64,000 nt of DNA from Nemophila menziesii (Eukaryota > Streptophyta > Magnoliopsida > Boraginales > Hydrophyllaceae), in the NCBI GenBank assembly GCA_029959085.1, contig JARWIR010000090.1, forward strand, positions 620,001-684,000, in the 5' to 3' direction. A program made the position numbers and the translations under genes. Below are positions 38,091 through 50,003 of the stretch, piece by piece. The notes beneath the pieces were generated by a model, which saw only the letters and a program-made list of their open reading frames with translations, had not been told where the DNA came from and searched no databases. Each line of letters opens with the position of its first letter. Within the stretch, counting starts at the first letter, position 1.

Positions 38091-38222
38091 TAATTTTGTA
38101 ACAACTTTATTTATTATTAAAGAAAACCTTGAAAAAAAAGTGTCATATTTCCAAAGGCATTTTGATAAAATAAAAATTCAAAGGACCATCTTAAAACATA
38201 ATCCTACATAGGTTAACGGAGT
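38028..38222. repeat. 28-bp perfect direct repeat at the LINE 3' end
   Basis: AACATAATCCTACATAGGTT followed by AACGGAGT occurs at 38028-38055, inside the end of the RNase H frame, and again at 38195-38222, beyond the A-tail. The two copies are 167 bp apart and identical. Confidence 0.9.
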
Positions 38223-38562
38223 ATAAGGTGTGGTTTTTTTTAAGTTAATGTCTGCATACAAAAGTGAACCTAGAAAAACTCAAAGTTTGACGTAGATGGC
38301 GGCCCACTTCTAAAACCTTCGAGGAACTATAAGAACTTTTTGTATCTATATACCCAATTAGAATCTTTAACAAAGTCTTTAATTTTGTGATAGATAATAT
38401 TGAAAAAAAACTAATTAGAAGTAATTTTTGTCCATCCTTAACATATTATATATGGAGGGATTTTGAGGTCTTAATATCCACATTTAATTATCCATTAAAA
38501 GTAGGGTTTAACAAGCGGCCGGAGAAATTCGCAAACATACGTCCCGTCCCGCCTTATGTATG

Positions 38563-39014
38563 ATTTGGATTCAGTTTTTCAAAGAAAAGGAAAGAAAATG
38601 ATAGAAATAATTTTTCTTTTTCTTTGTTTGAATTCGACTTTTAATTAAAGAAAAGTAATTCAGTGGATTGCACAATCCTTTCTTTTCCTTTGAAATATCA
38701 ATTATTTAATCCTCCTATTTTGAAGTCATTTCAAAAAAAAGGAAATGATTACTTTTTAAAATGTCATGACTAACCTTATAATTTTAATATATAATATCTC
38801 TACGTAATACAAAAAGGGTATAAAAGTATTTTTATGTAAAATAATTCTTTACTTTCCTTTAATAATGTGCATCCAAACAAGTCATTCTATAATCATTTAC
38901 TTTATTTTCTTTTATTAATATTTTTATAATCCAAACACGATTATCACTTTTCTTTCTATTCCTCTAATATATTTATATTTATATTACTTTTTCTTTGATA
39001 ATTTGAATCCAAAC
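38563..39014. repeat. MITE-like element with ATTTGGATTC ends
   Basis: The left end ATTTGGATTCAGTTTTTCAAAG and the right end, inverted, GTTTGGATTCAAATTATCAAAG match over about 25 bp. The inside is AT-rich with further partial copies of the end (TTTGAATTC at 38630, ATCCAAACA at 38870 and 38930), so it may be two nested copies. Superfamily unknown. Confidence 0.5.
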
Positions 39015-39267
39015 AATACAAAAAATATGGGTTTATTTGAGTTTGAAATTTGTTAACACAAATTTTTCAAATTTTAGATTGGGTCGATCTTAAGTTTTGT
39101 ATTTTCAAAATCTCAATAGACCAACCTTGATCCACACTAATAAACAAAAGTTAGTCAAAAACATAATTTTTTTTACTCTACGGTTTACCTAAACATCACC
39201 GTCCTATGTGGTTCAATCATATAAGAGAGAAAAAAATGTAGCCTGGATACACCTGATGGGTGATTTG

Positions 39268-41617
39268 GGTATTTCGAAGACATTAATTTTAACACTCCCC
39301 TTAATGTATTTGGTAACTCCGATTAGTTCACGCTAAATCTCAAACTTGTCTCTTGGAAGTGCTTTGGTGAAATTATCAGATACTTGTTCTTCCGTCTTGC
39401 AATACTTGAGTAGAATTTCTCCTTCTTCTACAACTTCTCTTATGAAGTGATGTTTGATTGCAATATGCTTTGTGAGACTATACTAGATGGATGCTTTGTC
39501 ATTGCAATAGCAGACTTGTTGTCATAGAAGAGAATAATATATTCTTCTTGCTTCAAGCAAATATCTTCTAGAATCCTCCTTATCCATATAACTTGGGAGA
39601 TTGCTAACAATGTCGAAATATATTCAGATTCCGTTAATGATTGTGCCACTATCTTTTGTTTTTTAGATGCCCACGAAAATATACCGAAACCAAGAGAAAA
39701 AGCATAACCCGATGTAATTTTTTACATCATCAACACATTCGGCCCAATCGTATCACAAAATCCAAGCAAGTTTGCTTCAACATTTATTTCATATAATATA
39801 CCAACTTCAAGAGTACCTTGAATGTATCACAACACTCTTTTTGTAGCTCCAAAGTGGTTTTGACTCGGCTTGTGCATGTATCTCAACGACACAACTATAA
39901 CATACATGATATCTGGTCTTATTGTGGTTAAATACAACAAGTTTTCAATCAAACCTTGATAAACTGAAATGTCTACTTCCTTGCTTCTATCTTCTTCCTC
40001 CATCTTTTCGTTCACAATCAAAGGCATAGCCATTGGTTTGCAATCTCTCATTCTAAATTTCTCCATAAGAGTTTGGTGTACTTATTTTGACTAATAAAAA
40101 TATTATATTTGTTTGACAAATCTCAGTCCCTAAAAAGTAATGCAAGAGACCCATATCACTCATTTCATATTTTTTCAACATGTCTCTTTTAAAACTTTTA
40201 GTCAGTTCTTTATTATTCCTGATGAGCACCAAATCATCAACATAAAGTAAGCAATAAGAATTTGAGTAGTACCTCTTGTCTTTACATATAAGGTTGCCTC
40301 ACTCTTGCTCCTTTTGAAAACATGTTTTGAGGAAATATTAATCAATCTCGCTATACCATGCTCCGGGGTCTTGTTTTAACCCATATACCACCTTCTTCAA
40401 CTTGTACACTTCGTTTTCTTCTCATTTGAAAACAAATACATGTGGTTGCTCAACATAAACATCTTCTACCAATTTACCATTCAAAAATGTTGATTTTACG
40501 TCAAGTTGATATAAGAACGAACCTTTTCGAGAGACCAACGCAATGAGTGTTTGAGTCGTATCTAATCGAGCCTGGTGCAAATGTTTCTAGACAATCATTT
40601 ATCGGGTGTAATTAATATCCTTTTCTTATGGGTCTTGCTTGATTTATTTGAACCAAACCATCAGGATTAAGCTTTGTTTTGAAAATCAGTTTTACACTAG
40701 TGACATCTTTGTCTTGAGGTCTTTTCACCAAATCCCACCTTTCATTATTATTGACACTAGTCTCTTTTCCAAGAGGCTGATTACAATATCCACAAGTTTT
40801 GATGAGTAGTCTTTCAACCTCTCGGTCATTTTTCATTTTTAGATTTCTGAATTCTCTTCGTCGGGATTGAAGTTTCACGAATTTTGTCTTGTAATTAACT
40901 CAATATTCTTTTTCAAGAATTTCTTGTGTCTTATTTGCTGTTGTAGCATCGATAATTCTTGGAAAGATAACTTCAATAACTCCCTGTTGAATAAGATTAA
41001 GTGCCTTCACATATATCTTTCGATGTTCTTTCAATTGTCTCTTTTTCTCATTTGAGAAATTTGAGATATTTCCCGGGTCATCTTAGCTTTCTTCGTAAGT
41101 CATATGAGATGAATATTATTCTTATCTTCACATAATAAAAATCATAACTCTCTCCATTAAAGAGATAAAATAAAGTTTGTAAACTTCCTAATGCTTGATT
41201 TTCCATTGTCGTAATTTTTTTGCAGATTTATTTGACGCCCAAATTGTTTGAACAACTTAGCCCTCATACCACTATGTTGGAAATAAAGATCTAGAAATTT
41301 AAGTAAAGGAAGATTGCTGAAAATTATAAGAGAAGAATATAAATAAGGCTACCTATAATTTGAGTAGACACTTATATTGCTCTTATTTGAATAATAATCC
41401 AAGTTCTCTATATGATGGCTCTTATATATAAAGAGCACTTTAGATACCTAATAAGACACTAACATATATAATAAATATAAACTCTTAAGAGATACAATGA
41501 ATATACATTAAGAGACACACAAATATTCAATGAATATAGACTCCTAAGAGATACAATTGGATGGACTCTAAGAGACCTATATAGATTCAATGTATTTCAA
41601 AGACATTAATTTTAACA
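39268..41617 (-). mobile_element. Internally deleted Copia LTR retrotransposon
   Basis: Minus-strand order: 5' LTR 41617-41275 (343 bp, TGTTAAAATTAATG ... TTATTTCCAACA); primer-binding site 41271-41260 (TGGTATGAGGGC, 10 of 12 to initiator-Met type); gag start; reverse transcriptase and RNase H; purine tract AAGGGGAG at 39302-39295; then the first 27 bp of the 3' LTR (39294-39268), where it is cut off. The interior is only 2 kb. Protease and integrase are missing, so it cannot move alone. Confidence 0.85.
39440..41200 (-). pseudogene. Copia gag-pol remnant, gag joined to reverse transcriptase
   Basis: The frame at 40878-40612 runs from a gag-like segment (MKLQSRRREFRNLKMKNDRE) straight into the start of Copia reverse transcriptase (NNERWDLVKRPQDKDVTSVK, then LIFKTKLNPDGLVQ). 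Later pieces are VYQGLIENLLYLTTIRPDIM (RT/RNase H link) at 40066-39827 and the RNase H part SLTESEYISTLLAISQVIWI with FYDNKSAIAM at 39649-39440. Several stops and frameshifts separate them. Confidence 0.85.
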
Positions 41618-41930
41618 AAATCGACTACCCTTGTATAATGTTTATTCGTTTTTAAATTATACTATCCCTACCCTCGAGTAAGGTAATAGAAACACTCCAC
41701 CGGTCGGTTAATCTTGTGCTCGCCTATAACTACAACAACTATGTTATTTAAACAATCAATTGCTAGGGAGTCACGTTTAACGCAACTGTGCTGCCAAAAT
41801 ATGACTATTGGCTAGCTTTTTATATGAATACCAAAACATTGCTAAGTTATTTTTCACCTCTAAATTCGTTTTACCCCATATTTCATTCAAAATGATTTCA
41901 GTATATCCTACATAGAATATAGGGTAAAAC
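41618..41930. other. Intergenic spacer, nothing recognised
   Basis: About 300 bp between the Copia LTR and the next MITE without recognisable content. Confidence 0.4.
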
Positions 41931-42532
41931 CCTTGTATGACCCCTTAACTTTGTCCAAAGTGCACGGGCCGCCCCTGATCTTCATTTTTACCCTTTTACG
42001 CCCCTTATCTTCACCTTTTGTGATACCGTTAGCCATTTTTCCATTTTTCTATTAGTTGACCGTTAGTCAACGCCACATGGCGCCATGTCACCGCCACCTC
42101 ACCCCAACCATCTTCGTCAGCATCGTCCCTAACTTTAAAAAAAATCCTTTGAATGCTTCAAACCTTCAACAATGGAGGGCTTTACCCATTATCATTACAC
42201 CTCCGATTTTCGGATCTATCACGTTTAGTAAAAAAATTTCTGGACAATAAGAAGATGAAAGATAAAAAAATTAAAAAATGATTTTAGAAAGAAAAAAAAT
42301 GATGACGTGTAAATAGTGTTGACCTAATGCCTACGTGGAGCATACATGTCAGTGAGGTGGCACATACATGGCGCCAGATGGCATTGACCAACGGTCAACT
42401 AACAGAAAATGGAAAAAAGGGTTAACGGTGACAAAAAGATTTAATAAAGGGTTTTTTATGTAAAAAACAAAGATAAAGGGCGGATACTGCATTTTGCCCA
42501 AAACATAAAGGGCTTCACGTGTGCTTTACCCT
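41931..42532. mobile_element. Long-inverted-repeat MITE (Mutator-like type)
   Basis: Left end AGGGTAAAACCCTTGTATGAC and right end, inverted, AGGGTAAAGCACACGTGAAGC begin two long arms, each rich in CCCCTTAACTTTG / CGCCCTTTATCTTTG motifs. The arms also share TGGCGCCA-containing blocks at 42070-42090 and 42365-42380 (ACATGGCGCC on each side). No coding capacity. No clean target duplication was found. Confidence 0.65.
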
Positions 42533-42594
42533 TTTATATAATATAAAGCTTTATTTTACAATTTTTTTTATAATATATGGACCTATAGTGCAAA

Positions 42595-42680
42595 TAAGTC
42601 CAAAAAAAATTTCGGGGGGTGTTGCCCCAGAACCCCCTTGACCCCCCTACTAAAAGATCCTGGCTCCACCCCTGAAGATC
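42595..42680 (-). repeat. Common GGGGTGGAGCCAGGAT repeat
   Basis: On the minus strand it reads GGGGTGGAGCCAGGATC ... GGGGGGTTCTGGGGCAACAC. This G-rich phrase resembles a dispersed repeat that I recall from plant genomes; its class is not clear to me. Confidence 0.3.
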
Positions 42681-42966
42681 GACAAAGATCATAGTAATAA
42701 GATAATTATGTAAGCTCATAGTATCTATTTAGATCATAAATCATGCTAGGTCAATAAGCTCATTAATAAAAGATCAAGATCAAATAGCCACTATACTTAT
42801 CCCGAATTCTAGAAAAAAAGTTAAAGTACCCAATATAGGGCATAAGATACATATATATCAAGTGTAGACTAAAAAAATGGCAAGACATTCCAAGATATGA
42901 TTACAATATAATTATACTATAATAGTAAATGTGATAGATGCACACATATGTCATATAATTTATTAA

Positions 42967-43372
42967 AGAGTAAATACAGTAGATGTCCCATGTACTTTAA
43001 CAGAATTGACCGCTTACCCCTCGATCGTATAAAGTGTAAATTTACCCCCTAACTTGTGTTTTTGCGACTTGTAACCCCCTGTTGACGAAATCCTTTCAAT
43101 TCCTCCGTTAAGTAAGCACGACTGAGGCAAATAAATGGGGTAAGTAGGCAAATTAAGTATTACTTCAAGGGGTAAGAAAAAAAATTAAGTAATACTTAAG
43201 GGGGTAAGTAGGAAAATCAAGTAATACTTAATGGAGGAATTGGACATATTTCGTCATTAGGGGGTAAAAAATTGCAAAAAAAAAAAATTAAGGGGTAAAT
43301 TTACACTTCATAGGACCGAAGGGGTAAGTTATCGATTTTTTGATAGTACAAGGGGCAAAAGTGATATTTACT
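42967..43372. mobile_element. Mutator-like MITE with 9-bp target duplication
   Basis: An exact 9-bp duplication ATTTATTAA (42958-42966 and 43373-43381) flanks 406 bp. The arms extend for about 120 bp: AGTAAATA ... TTACCCCTCGATCGTATAAA on the left matches AGTAAATA ... TTACCCCTTCGGTCCTATGA on the right when inverted. Long arms and a 9-bp duplication are typical of MULE-derived MITEs. Non-coding. Confidence 0.85.
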
Positions 43373-44634
43373 ATTTATTAAGCACGCGTAAATATCCACA
43401 TACCAATTCAATTATGCTTGCTAACATATCTCGATTAAATATGTTTTTATCATTGAACAAAAATTAAAGAAGTGGAAAATACATGTTACTACATGTTGAC
43501 AAAAATCTAGCAAAACTTTCTCTTTTGTACTTTTGATGATTGTTTCCCTTATCATTAAAAGCATATAAAGCTGTCAAAGTGTGTTCATTATACCTTTCTC
43601 CATAATTGGCTTGGTGAGGGTGTTCCAAGATCTTCCATATTTTATGAGCCGGGGAGAAATTGTATAGCTTTTGGAATTCGGATTTATTCAATACATATAC
43701 AAGTGTTGAGGTCTTTTTGTGCTAAACATCTTAGAGTAAAAGCTTTTTCTTCTTATTTTACACATTCCCTTTTTTTCCTTCTTTTATTGTATGAATGGAC
43801 CATTTTTTTGATCAATCAAAGATTAAAATCACAAAGTGTAAAGTGTAAATTTATCCCATAACTTTTGTTTTTGCGACTCGTAATCCCCTGTCGACGAAAT
43901 CCTTTCAATTCCTCTGTTAAGTAGGCGCGTCCGAGGTGAATAAATGGGGTAAGTAGGCAAATTAAGTATTACTTCAAGGGGTAAGTAGGAAAATTAAGTA
44001 ATACTTAAGGGGGTAAGTAGGAAAATTAAGGAATTGGACACATTTTGTCATTAGGGGGTAAAAACTTGCAAAAAAAGGTAGAAGGTAAATTTACACTTTA
44101 TAAGATCGAAGAGGTAAGTTATCGATTTTGTGATAGTACATGGAGTAAAAGGGATATTTACTATTTATTAAGCACGCGTAAATATGCACATACCAATTCC
44201 ATTATTCTTGCATACATATCTAGATTAAATATGTTTTTATCATCGAACAAAAATTAAAAAAGTGGAAAATACATGTTATTACTTGTTGAGAAACATTTAA
44301 CAAAACTTTATCTTTTGTACTTTTGATGATTGTTTCCCTTATCATTAAAATCATATGAAGTTGTCAAAGGAATATTCAATATCCCTTTCTTCATAATTGG
44401 CTTGGTGAGGGTGTTCCAAGATCTTCCATACTTCATGAGCCGAGGATAAATTGTATACCTTTTGGAATTTGGATTTATTCAACACACATACAAGTGTTGA
44501 GGTCTTTTTGTTGTGAGATTCTTCACATCTTCGGGTAAAAGCTTTTTCTTCTTCTTTTGCACTTTGCCTTTTTTTCCTTTCTTTTATTGTGAATGGACCA
44601 TTTTTTGTGATCAAACAAAGATTAAAATCAATTT
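43031..44634. repeat. Tandem segmental duplication of about 0.8 kb
   Basis: Copy 1 is about 43031-43835 and copy 2 about 43840-44634, same orientation, offset 799-809 bp. Each contains the inner part and right arm of the Mutator-like MITE, its right ATTTATTAA, and a piece of a minus-strand Copia gag. The left part of the MITE (42967-43030) is present only before copy 1, so the duplication followed the MITE insertion, with one breakpoint inside it. Confidence 0.85.
43490..43740 (-). pseudogene. Copia gag (UBN2-type) fragment, copy 1
   Basis: Minus-strand NKSEFQKLYNFSPAHKIWKI, then LEHPHQANYGERY, resembles the conserved gag stretch in which a 'LN..EF..V....SAKEIWD.L...HEG' pattern precedes a KE-rich helix. 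The frame breaks on both sides. Confidence 0.6.
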
Positions 44635-44740
44635 CTTGGAGGAATATTTTTGACGTGTTTCTACACAATAGGTAGTGCACACCTAGGAAAAGAGGAGGTA
44701 TCAAGATATATTGACCCTTACCAAAAACTATATGAACCAA
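44351..44740 (-). pseudogene. Copia gag (UBN2-type) fragment, copy 2
   Basis: A 129-codon minus-strand frame. DFNLCLITKNGPFTIKERKK is followed by a charged, lysine/glutamate-rich stretch and LNKSKFQKVYNLSSAHEVWK. These correspond to successive conserved parts of a Copia gag of the UBN2 class. It extends beyond the duplicated unit (to 44740), showing that copy 2 holds the original border. No pol region follows. Confidence 0.65.
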
Positions 44741-44749
44741 AATCGTTAC

Positions 44750-45583
44750 TCTAAGACGGTTAAGTCTCTACGATACAAAGTCACCTTTAATACCACTCGT
44801 GGGTCTCTAATGGAGAGATATTCTATCCTAGATGAGTGGGTGGTGAATAGGTATAATACTAATAGCGAAGATTTAAAATTAGCCCTCCAACATGTTCAAT
44901 CTAGTTTTAATCCAAAGGCAAGATAATACTAAGTGATTTAGCAAAAATATATCTAGCCTAGACAATTCCTCAAAAAAGTGACATTACAAAAACATTAAGA
45001 GTTTGTGTATAACTATTAGCCTCAATACTTACTCCACTACCTAAGACTCTTCCAACCTTGTGATTTTGATAATTCTCTTCCCTAGAAATCTTCCCTATCA
45101 CCTTGCACTGATAGATGTGACAACAATATATTTACCACTTTCAGTAGGTATGTAGTCTCCTTTACACTCTTTAACTACCTTTTTGTACCATAACAAAGGA
45201 AACTACTATCTCTTTAAATTAGTGAGATATATACCTCGTTATCACTTCAATAAGTGTGTCAACCACCTTCTAAACACTTCAAGAAGTATTTTAGAAACTC
45301 ATGTATCACTTACATTAGGTGTAACAATGTACTCTAAGAAGAAGGGTAAACTTACACCTTGAACTTCTTTCAATCTCTTAACTTGAGAAAATATTACAAT
45401 GAAGGAAATCCTAGCTTGAATATATTTGAATTTGAGCTAGGATGGGTTGAACCCTATATGTTTCTTTAATATTTGAAGATTAGGTTGAGATCTTATGTTA
45501 TATATAGTTGTATTTGAAGAATAACAAAGTTGTTTATATAGTCAATTAACTCCCGAATGACTATATAACATGTGGCTTATAAA
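44750..45583. other. Intergenic DNA, no gene recognised
   Basis: A 71-codon plus-strand frame at 44711-44926 has no recognisable domain. The rest has short repeats of the CACTT.A.TAGGTGTA type only. Confidence 0.4.
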
Positions 45584-45711
45584 CCCCTCCCTGAACATGG
45601 GTAACCTAGTTCTGATTTACCTGAGATATGCATAAGGAGGCTTGCATATTCCTGTGGGATTAGTCTTGTTGAGAACAAGCTGGCCCGGATCGCCCACGTA
45701 CAAGTAAAAAA
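45584..45711 (+). mobile_element. tRNA-derived SINE, copy 3, 5' truncated
   Basis: CCCTCCCTGAACATGGGTAA, CCTAGTTCTGATTTACC and GGGATTAGTC ... CAAGCTGGCCCGGATCGCCC match the body of the two other SINE copies, ending in a short A-tail. The tRNA-like head is missing and no target duplication is evident. Confidence 0.8.
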
Positions 45712-48700
45712 CTCGTTTCATATAGATTCAAATGTTTGGCCTAGTGGGTTCATTATTCTTCCTTAGCAGGGTCCTGCTTGGGATGATGTGTGGCATCCTA
45801 ATTTCCCCACTTGTACTTTTTCTAATGATTTTATTTGTTTGTAATTCAGTTTTTATGCAAATAGATATATATACTTATTTCCTTGCAAATGTTTTTTTTT
45901 TGTTCAAAACTTGAAAAATGTTAAAATTGTAACAAACCGCCATATGATTAAAAGTTTCTCACCGTTGGTAAATCGAGAAAAAATGTTTATCTTTTTATTT
46001 TTCAGAAGAAACAGTGTTGATCAAATTAGGGTTGAGCAAGACATGCCCACCCAGTAAACCCGACCCAACATAGGGTAATTTTATAGGGTATACAAGGCAA
46101 AAATACCATTGATCCAAGTTTAACTTGGTCTCACCCCCAAAAAAGTCTAGGCCCAATAATATACCGTAGGTTTCCCATATTTATTTTTGGTTGGGTCCAA
46201 CCCAAGAGACCCTACCACTGTACATAAAAAATCCAACTTGCCAAATCTCCATCTAGGAGTTGGTTTAGTGGCCCCACAAATGAGGGTATTGGGACTCCAG
46301 TTATTCCTACAACCAAAAGCAAGTATAGAACACATCGGACTAACGTGCAATCAACCCAAAATTGTACTTGATTTACAATGAATTACCTTCTTTGCACTTT
46401 GGTCCTTTATTTTCTAGGAGAAGATCCCAATCATTGTGTATAAACTACCAGTTTGCTTCTCAACATTATCTATAAGGATGGTGTCTGTAGCATCAGGACG
46501 ACGAATGAATGTGTAGACATGAGTCAATTGATCAGTCTCACGTAGAACTTCCTTCATGACTAAATGGTTCACTTTGTTGTAATATGTAAGAATAACATGC
46601 ATTTTCTTAGTCATATATCCACAAATATCTGGTCTAAACATGATACTATAACAATCCATGGTCAACAATGAAATTGTTTAAAAGATTTAATTGCATTGTT
46701 AGGGGTGTCCCCACCAAATTTTGTTTGTCAATATCAATGATAAGTACATTCATGTATCCACCACCACAATATAGTTTTTTTTATCATACTTGACAGAGAA
46801 TTGGAAGACTAAAGTTTTAGCTTAGTTGCTGAATTTAGAAAATGTAAATGAAATAGTATAGAATTTGTAATTTATAATTGAAATAAAAAATTAATAGTTC
46901 AATAAATTACCTCTGGTAAGTGGTGTCGCCTAGGGTGTGATAAAAACAAGATAAAATAAGCCGGAAAACAATGCATTAATCACCCTAGACAAGCACGGTA
47001 GAGCAAGTATTACAAGACGTATGCAAGTTTTAATGATACGAAGAATTCGTTCTCAGGGACTTAGTGTGTTATACGAATGAGCAAATATTTCAGAGTAGCA
47101 ATTAATAATTAAAAGACAGAAAATAAACACGATTGATTGGGAGATTAATAATTAAACTAAGTAAAATATAAGACAATAATTAAACATGGAAGAAAAAAGA
47201 TGAGAGAGTATACCTTAGGTATTTGCTAGTATGCACTAATCATCCTAATTTTTTCTATCAATTTCAGTTTATAAGGGAGACAATAGCTCTTAGATATGTA
47301 GTCAGGATTCTAAATTCCTACATATATCCGGAGAGCGAATAGGTAGGCTACGGCACAACCACGAGGTGGCCTTAAATAGGGTTATCCTACGCCACTAGGT
47401 TCCTAAGCAGATCTTTCCTTCAATTGGTTATATGGTGATTAAAACAAACCCTAATGACTATCTAGTAAGGCTGGTGTTGTCAGGACCAATTCCTTATTCT
47501 AGAAGTTTTTGTGGTGTTTCAATAATTAGACACCCCTTCTGGTCGACCATCTAACTCCTATTAGCAAAGCCCTAAATGGATCATGTTTAAGACAGAGAAT
47601 AAATCAAAGCACATAATACAAATATATGGTTAAGTAGCTAGAATCAGATTAAAACATATAATTTCCAAAGAAACTTAGATAGAAAGAAAATAGAATTCAT
47701 AGATTATACATAATACAAAACCCAAACTATGGGAAAATTAGTTCATACCTGAAAGAAATAAACTAAAAGAATGATACAAAGATGTCATCTTGCTCTTTTC
47801 AATAACATTAATAATATAAAATTTAAGGACTAACTTATGGGAGGCAAGGATGACTTTACAAAGGTTTAAGGGTGTATTTATAGCTGTTTAGAAGACCTAA
47901 TTTGTTTTCTTGGAGTGGAAGACAAGTAACTTGGACTCCAAGCCCAACTCAAGTTCATAACCCTAAAATATATAAAATGTAATAATCTGCCGCTTTTTGT
48001 TTTGGCTATAACTTCTTCGTTTCAACTCCGTTTGACGCATTCCATATGTCAAAACTGATCTTCTCGGAAAGCTCTATAACTTTGATTCAGACCATTCTTC
48101 CAAATTCCTAGCCAATCTTGAGTTATGATTACTTCTATGGTCGTAGGTGCTGGAACTCAGATTTATTTGACAACTTTATCTTTCCATATCTTATCGTTCC
48201 CTTCCTTATCTCAAATTTCCATGCATATCTTCTTTCCTTTATCTCTTAGAATTGCTTTGGCATCTAATTAATCACCATATATATCTTTAAAACTTCACAA
48301 TTAACAAACAATTAAACCAAATATGCTCTAAAAATGATAAATCATTAAATCAAGACAAGAAATAGGAAAGTGCACTAATATATATGTAAATCGAGTATTT
48401 AGACTTCTAAAACACTAAAAATGATGTCTCCAACTAAGATTAAATCATCACAAAATGAGGAAACATCAGTAAACTCGTGGTTGACCCGAAATAAACCTAA
48501 TATAGGTAACCCGATAGTAGAGTTAAATTTTATCATACGTTTAATATTATCAAAATATAAACAGCTTTTTTATTATTTTTATCCTAGACCCAACCTTGGA
48601 TAAACTTAACCTGTATACATCCTACGTTGAAAGAATTTATTTTATTGTTGAGAAAAAACTTATTTTTATACCCGGACACTATAAAAGTAGCAATAAAAGA

Positions 48701-49220
48701 ACAACGTGACAATACTGCATCGATTCCTTGCTTCAACATTGATGTACAAAACTTAAAGACTACTTAAAATTATGATCCAAATAAAAGTTGATTGTCCTCG
48801 TAGAAACATGAAAATGGTAAATGAAGTATTAGTTTGGTATTAGAATAAATTTAATTTTTTTCATTATAACATACAATCATTTCATCTAAATAAAATTCGA
48901 TTTTATCATTACAAAAAAACACTAACTATTCGAATAATCATCAAACAGTTTTTACTTAAAACTTTTAGCATCAATTAAAATCAAAATTGTTAGATATTGA
49001 AGTTTTATGTTTTATATACATCAAAATAAGATTAAATTAGATGTGAATTAGAAAAGTGATTACTTAAATTAATAATTGAACACATAAATAATTTAGACGA
49101 CGCCCAATTAATTACATGAATAGCGTAAGAATTTTCAATTAATTACAACTTCAACTTAATTCCTACTTAAACACAAAAAATTGAAAGATTACAAAAATAC
49201 TTATTATAAAAAGAGATATT
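45712..49220. other. Long non-coding stretch, unassigned repeat likely
   Basis: 3.5 kb without a convincing frame. An 84-codon minus-strand frame at 46668-46414 is not recognised. The part 46920-48400 has mixed composition with motifs such as CTCAGGGACTTAGTG and AGAACGAATTC-like text that resemble untranslated parts of LTR elements, but no coding domain, primer site or border can be named. Confidence 0.35.
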
Positions 49221-49781
49221 AGCTCATATAGTCCTAGGACCCAACTATCCACCCCCATCAAGTCCAGCCCCTTATTTTCCCCCTAGCAGGTCCAGCGAAT
49301 TATGTAATCTTCCAACGTTGCCCTTCTTCATAATAGGTAATATCAAGTTATACCATAATTTCAGCAATTAACGATTTCCACACATGTAGCATATCTATTT
49401 AATTCCATTTTTATTGCTAATTTATTATAGTAATTTTCTTAAACATTTTTAACATCACAATTAGCTGAAGACATAACACCATTATCATCTCCAACACAAC
49501 ACATCACAGCATTCATCCATATTCGATATTAAAGGTATGTTCCAAATTTCTTACTTTTTCTTGCATCTTGATTACATTAAGCTTGTTCTATGTTTCATGA
49601 AAATAATATATCATAACAGTATATAATATACCAGCATTATAGTATAGGATTTGCAATTTTTGCTTTTGATAGATCTAAGTTGTTACAAAATACTAATTAA
49701 ACAACCCGTCACGATATAAAATGCAGCACAATTTTGTGTTTCACTGAGATATACATTCTTCTTTGTTGTGTTTAATTAGGC

Positions 49782-50003
49782 ATGGCATCCAACGTTCTCG
49801 TCCTTTTCCGTTTCAACGAAGAGAAGACTTTGAAGTTATTCAAATTATTTGATTCTTACGAATCTATCAGAAAGCTCAGCCTGGTAGACCAAAGAAGAAG
49901 AGATTCCCATCAGAAGGAGAGCGTGCAAATGCTTCACTGCGACGAATGTGTAGCTACTGTTACACATATCGTTACTCGTGCATTTTCTTTTTCGTGTTTT
50001 TAA
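49782..50003 (+). pseudogene. Short fragment with a GRPKKKR motif
   Basis: The ATG frame (73 codons) shows nothing familiar, but a neighbouring frame reads PGRPKKKRFPSEGERANASL, then CSYCYTY, at 49879-49970. GRPKKKR followed by a Cys-x2-Cys resembles the C-terminal tail of FAR1/MULE-type transposases, where it precedes a zinc knuckle. The knuckle is incomplete. I would treat it as a frame-shifted remnant; a small unknown gene is the alternative. Confidence 0.3.

Larger units (their letters stand above)
32310..38139 (+). mobile_element. Degenerate full-length-size LINE (L1-type)
   Basis: The parts run in order. ORF1 remnants are at 32540-33164 and 33228-33728. An apurinic-type endonuclease region (GDFNNIRSILDKRRGDYGF) is near 34313, and the reverse transcriptase at 35240-36030 (APSPDGYPVFFYKKYW, ENQSAFTPGWHIQDNT, RGLRQGDPLSPFLF). 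A zf-RVT domain (PLCDICNKSTENTEHLILEC) is at 37160-37220, RNase H remnants are at 37640-38090, and a short A-tail is at 38132-38139. The catalytic FADD-type motif has decayed to FENDSL. Many stops and frameshifts show it is old and inactive. The 5' border is approximate and no target duplication was found. Confidence 0.85.

Noticed and set aside
41931..43372. Repeated GGGGTAAG/TTACCCC units as a possible CRISPR-like or satellite array
   Set aside because: The units belong to the paired arms of MITEs and are not regularly spaced.
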